Shown here: positions 61,605 to 64,000 of the stretch, one piece after another
Layout: each line of letters begins with the position of its first letter
Position numbering within the stretch: the first letter of the stretch is position 1
From: Desulfogranum mediterraneum DSM 13871
Lineage (GTDB): Bacteria; Desulfobacterota; Desulfobulbia; Desulfobulbales; Desulfobulbaceae
NCBI RefSeq assembly: GCF_000429965.1
Contig: NZ_AUCW01000020.1
Coordinates: 48,935-112,934 of the forward strand
Length of the DNA: 64,000 bases
Reading direction: 5' to 3'
Made by a program: the position numbers and the translations under genes
Notes under the pieces: generated by a model
The model's database searches: none
Seen by the model: only the letters and a program-made list of their open reading frames with translations
Told to the model about the DNA's origin: nothing

Positions 61605-62108
61605 GTGAGTAAATTGGCCATCAAAGAGAAGATTTCAGAGTTTATGATGAAAGTAGCCAGATTTGAATTCTTTCTCATAAACAGCAATATAGAACTTGGA
61701 AAAATTAATGAAGAATCTTCTGGATTAAAGAAAATAACAGGAGTCAATTGGGGAAAACTCGCAAGATTACTAGAAAAAAAATTCAAATTCGTCGACTTCA
61801 ATTTCAAAGAATATAATCTCGAAATTTTTAAAAACACAGCACCACAGTATCTTGTGAAATCAGAAAGTGGCCAGCTCAAATGGGATAGTGATGATAAAGC
61901 GATAGATTCATGGGAAATTTTGCTGTCAAGAGGGTTTGCACAACTTAGAAACAATATTGCTCATGGCAATAAAGCCCATATATCTTCAGCTTTCACACAA
62001 ACAAGAACTGAAGAATTCATCGAATCTGGACACTGTTTAATGAATTTTATTGCAAAAGAAATCTTTAACGTAGAGCACTGGGCCTCAGAGATAGTTTTCA
62101 AAAGTTAA
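61605..62108 (+). CDS. HEPN-like protein (putative Rx4H RNase-type domain)
   Basis: 167 residues, GTG start. The C-terminal half has LLSRGFAQLRNNIAHGNKAH, where R-NNIA-H is the Rx4-6H signature of HEPN domains. The N-terminal part is helical and Lys-rich (SKLAIKEKISEFMMKVARFEFFL). Strongly AT-rich (~65%), unlike the main chromosome, indicating recent acquisition. HEPN proteins include toxins and abortive-infection RNases as well as non-catalytic helpers; no antitoxin (MNT) gene adjoins, so activity is uncertain. Confidence 0.6.
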   Translation: MSKLAIKEKISEFMMKVARFEFFLINSNIELGKINEESSGLKKITGVNWGKLARLLEKKFKFVDFNFKEYNLEIFKNTAPQYLVKSESGQLKWDSDDKAIDSWEILLSRGFAQLRNNIAHGNKAHISSAFTQTRTEEFIESGHCLMNFIAKEIFNVEHWASEIVFKS

Positions 62109-62270
62109 AATGTAAGGGGGCGCCCATGAGACCGCTTTGTAGCGATTTGTAGTCATAAACGGCCTGTCTGTCGTGGAATGCAAGGTCCTCGACGCAGGGC
62201 CAGGGTCATTTGATTCACGATATTCCAGATTCGTTCTATTCACTCCACAAGAAAGGGTTAAGGCAAGAGA

Positions 62271-62702
62271 ATGTCTTTTAATAAAACCATCATTCAAGAA
62301 GAAACGACCGGTTGCGGAATTGCTTCTGTGGCCAATGTTGTAGGGAAGTCCTATTCCGAAGTAAAGAACTTAGCAAATTCAGTGGGAATATTTGCTGAAG
62401 ATCAAAGTTTGTTTTCAGATACCAACTACGTCAGAAAGCTATTACAAGAATATGACATCTCTGTTTCTGGTGATGAGAAACCTTTCGTTTCATGGGATGA
62501 ACTGCCTGATATGGCGTTATTGGCAATAAAGTATCAAGAAGTTAAAGGGAGACCCTTCTGGCATTGGGTTGTTTTTCAAAGGTCGAATGGCATGGCAGTA
62601 GTGAAAGATTCTGCATCATATCTGGAAAACAACCATCGGGTTGATTTTAGCAACATGAAACCAAAATGGTTTATTGAAGTTTTGCAACCAGATTCCCTAT
62701 AG
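62271..62702 (+). CDS. C39-like (papain-fold) cysteine peptidase domain protein
   Basis: 143 residues. Starts MSFNKTIIQEETTGCGIASVANVVGKSY with the catalytic Cys in TTGCGIAS; His in RPFWHWVVFQ and Asp in VVKDSAS complete a papain-like triad as in bacteriocin-processing C39 peptidases. It lacks the transporter part, so it is a stand-alone domain. Weak ribosome binding site (AAGGCAAGAG). Function unknown; part of the AT-rich gene group. Confidence 0.75.
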   Translation: MSFNKTIIQEETTGCGIASVANVVGKSYSEVKNLANSVGIFAEDQSLFSDTNYVRKLLQEYDISVSGDEKPFVSWDELPDMALLAIKYQEVKGRPFWHWVVFQRSNGMAVVKDSASYLENNHRVDFSNMKPKWFIEVLQPDSL

Positions 62703-62783
62703 ACGATTTTCTTTGCAACCGTATAGCCCAAGCTGAACATAGAAATGACAACCTTCAGGCTGGAAATTTCTCAAGGAATAACT

Positions 62784-63224
62784 ATGAATTTTCATTATCT
62801 TGTGCGGGCAATTATTCCCAGTGCAAATAACATACTACTGGTGCGTGAAATTGGTGCGAGTAATACCTTCCTCCCAGGAGGGCATATAGAGTTTGGTGAA
62901 TCGGCAAAGAGCGCACTTCGACGAGAACTCATCGAGGAGCTTGGTATTTCCATCGATATCATTGGGTTTTGTGGAGCCGTTGAACACCAGTGGGGAAATG
63001 AAACGGATCGACATGCAGAAATTAATCTGGTTTTTAAAGCCATCATTCCCGATTTTGACAATAAATTGAGCCTAGAATCGAAAGAGCCTCACTTAGAATT
63101 TCTTTGGGTTCCTAAAGCTTCATTAGCTTCACATAATTTGCTGCCTTCTCCAATGATTGAGATGGTGAATGACGCAGCCACAAATAACCAAGCATTTTGG
63201 GGTTCCACCCTCGAACAAAAGTGA
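62784..63224 (+). CDS. Nudix hydrolase
   Basis: 146 residues. A complete Nudix box is present: GGHIEFGESAKSALRRELIE then ELGI (G-x5-E-x7-RE-L-x-EE-x-G-hydrophobic), at ~residues 37-59. It hydrolyses nucleoside diphosphate derivatives; the substrate is unknown. ATG chosen because AAGGAATAACT precedes it, rather than the ATG at 62745. AT-rich like its neighbours. Confidence 0.9.
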   Translation: MNFHYLVRAIIPSANNILLVREIGASNTFLPGGHIEFGESAKSALRRELIEELGISIDIIGFCGAVEHQWGNETDRHAEINLVFKAIIPDFDNKLSLESKEPHLEFLWVPKASLASHNLLPSPMIEMVNDAATNNQAFWGSTLEQK

Positions 63225-63233
63225 AACCCTGTA

Positions 63234-63376
63234 GGGTGCCTTGAAAAATTAGATTTTTCGATCAAGGTCAAGGCGCGCGATAAATTTTACTGTAGGCATA
63301 TACCCGATATTCCGAGGATAAAATTTTGAACGCAAGGCCGGGATTGGAAGAAAAAGCATTTTTTCAAGGTGGCCTA
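63234..63376 (+). repeat. MITE-like dispersed repeat, 143-bp copy
   Basis: GGGTGCCTTGAAAAATTAG to TTTTCAAGGTGGCC, ~75-80% like the 144-bp copies. TA lies on both sides. It separates the AT-rich genes from the GC-rich amidohydrolase remnant. Confidence 0.8.
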
Positions 63377-63403
63377 AAGTGGCCCCCCCTCTCAAGAGGG
63401 GGC

Positions 63404-63693
63404 TCAGACCTTCTGATAGAGCGCCGAGCTGCAGGGCCTGCCGTGGAGATAGATCCCCTCCAGGTAGCTGAGTTTCCTGGGCAGTTGGGCCGGGGTGCCG
63501 CGGGCCACCAGGAAGTGGGCCGGTTTGCCGATCTCCATCCGCCCCAGCTCCTGTTCACAGCCCAGCAGGGCGGCGCCATGGTCGGTGGCCGCCTGGATCG
63601 CCTCACCCAGGGAACAGCCTCCCCTGATCAGGAGCCGGACCTCTCCGGCCAGAGATTCTCCATGGAGCACACCTGCCAGACCGGCACAGTAGT
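63404..63693 (-). pseudogene. C-terminal remnant of an amidohydrolase, cut by an IS element
   Basis: The frame (HGESLAGEVRLLIRGGCSLG, ATDHGAALLG, GRMEIGKPAHFLVARGTPAQLP) is the C-terminal region of amidohydrolase/imidazolonepropionase-like enzymes. The 5' part is missing: the reading meets TAG right where the IS21-type end begins at ~63694. GC-rich, so it is original chromosome. Confidence 0.75.
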
Positions 63694-64000
63694 TGTGCTA
63701 ACCTAAAAATGATCAAAAAAGGGGTGTCGTGCTAACCGAAAATTGACCACCTTGAACAGCCCCTCGACTATTATGGTTTTCAAAAAATCATAAAAGAGGG
63801 GGGGGGAGGAGTTGTTAACAGTGGATCAATATGAACTCATCCGCACGGCCTATCGGCAATACGGTAAGAATATCAGCGAGCTGTCACGCATGACCGGTCA
63901 TAGTCGAAATACCATCAAAAAAGCAATAAGGGGCGAGGCTTGGGGGTATGCAGAGCGCAAGGCGCAGCCGTTCCCTCGACTGGGCCCCTATCTTGAGCAG
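63694..64000 (+). mobile_element. IS21-family insertion sequence, left end (continues beyond window)
   Basis: The end carries tandem copies of GTGCTAACC-KAAAAWTGAYCA at 63695-63716 and 63729-63750 (34-bp period), the multiple terminal repeats typical of IS21 elements that bind the transposase. An istA-like gene follows. Confidence 0.85.
63821..64000 (+). CDS. istA: IS21-family transposase IstA (N-terminal part, runs off window)
   Basis: 60 codons visible from GTG 63821 (TTG 63812 is an in-frame alternative, right behind GGGGAGGAG). The N-terminal helix-turn-helix region reads YELIRTAYRQYGKNISELSR and HSRNTIKKAIRG, typical of IstA. The catalytic DDE core and istB lie beyond the window. Confidence 0.88.
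   Translation, partial: MDQYELIRTAYRQYGKNISELSRMTGHSRNTIKKAIRGEAWGYAERKAQPFPRLGPYLEQ

Noticed and set aside
1..64000. CRISPR array
   Set aside because: No regularly spaced direct repeats with unique spacers were seen; the repeats present are dispersed MITE/REP-type or att repeats.

Overview
The window is mostly GC-rich DNA from a strictly anaerobic bacterium, most likely a sulfate reducer or relative of the Desulfobulbales/Desulfovibrionales type. This is inferred from gene content: a tungsten aldehyde:ferredoxin oxidoreductase with its own tungstate transporter, mercury-methylation genes, two [NiFe]-family hydrogenases, an octaheme cytochrome c, an exported CbiK cobaltochelatase and selenocysteine use. 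No 16S gene or other taxonomic marker is present.

Layout. 1-8.7 kb (- strand): a MoeA-type protein cut by the window edge, MoeA, a ThiF/MoeB-like adenylyltransferase, TupCBA tungstate importer and tungsten AOR. 9.1-14.4 kb (-): two iron alcohol dehydrogenases around a histidine kinase and a sigma-54 response regulator, with a near-perfect -24/-12 promoter and paired palindromes in front of the first ADH. 14.8-18.3 kb: octaheme cytochrome and a FapA/DUF342 protein. 18.4-26.9 kb: an integrative element in the selenocysteine tRNA gene, bounded by a 130-bp direct repeat and layered with remnants of other integrases. 27-30.7 kb: small acidic protein and an ABC exporter. 30.8-40.4 kb (-): hgcB, then a five-gene hydrogenase/hybrid-kinase/diguanylate-cyclase operon, a repeat-rich gap, and hgcA. 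40.6-57.7 kb: 2-oxoacid decarboxylase, aminotransferase, DUF3999/DUF2339 membrane pair, PabB-PabC fusion, D-2-hydroxyacid dehydrogenase, a [NiFeSe] F420-non-reducing-type hydrogenase with protease, MazG-like and kinase genes, and cbiK under a cobalamin riboswitch. 57.8-64 kb: a more AT-rich, probably acquired stretch of small genes, ending in an amidohydrolase remnant cut by an IS21-family element.

How it fits together. Three threads stand out. First, selenocysteine: the intact tRNA-Sec lies in the same window as two genes with in-frame UGA codons followed by SECIS-like hairpins. One is the hydrogenase large subunit (DPU in place of DPC), the other is hgcA, whose reading frame extends 73 codons upstream through a UGA to an ATG with a strong ribosome binding site, giving a Cys-Sec pair. 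Second, mercury methylation: hgcA and hgcB, normally adjacent, are about 8 kb apart with a predicted H2-sensing, c-di-GMP-producing operon between them; hgcB is the next gene after that operon. Cobalamin supply for HgcA may be linked to the riboswitch-controlled cbiK. Third, aldehyde/alcohol metabolism: AOR, tungstate uptake, molybdopterin metal insertion and two Fe-ADHs with a dedicated sigma-54 two-component system, with a 2-oxoacid decarboxylase elsewhere that could supply aldehydes.

A ~144-bp MITE-like repeat with imperfect terminal inverted repeats recurs in intergenic gaps in both orientations.
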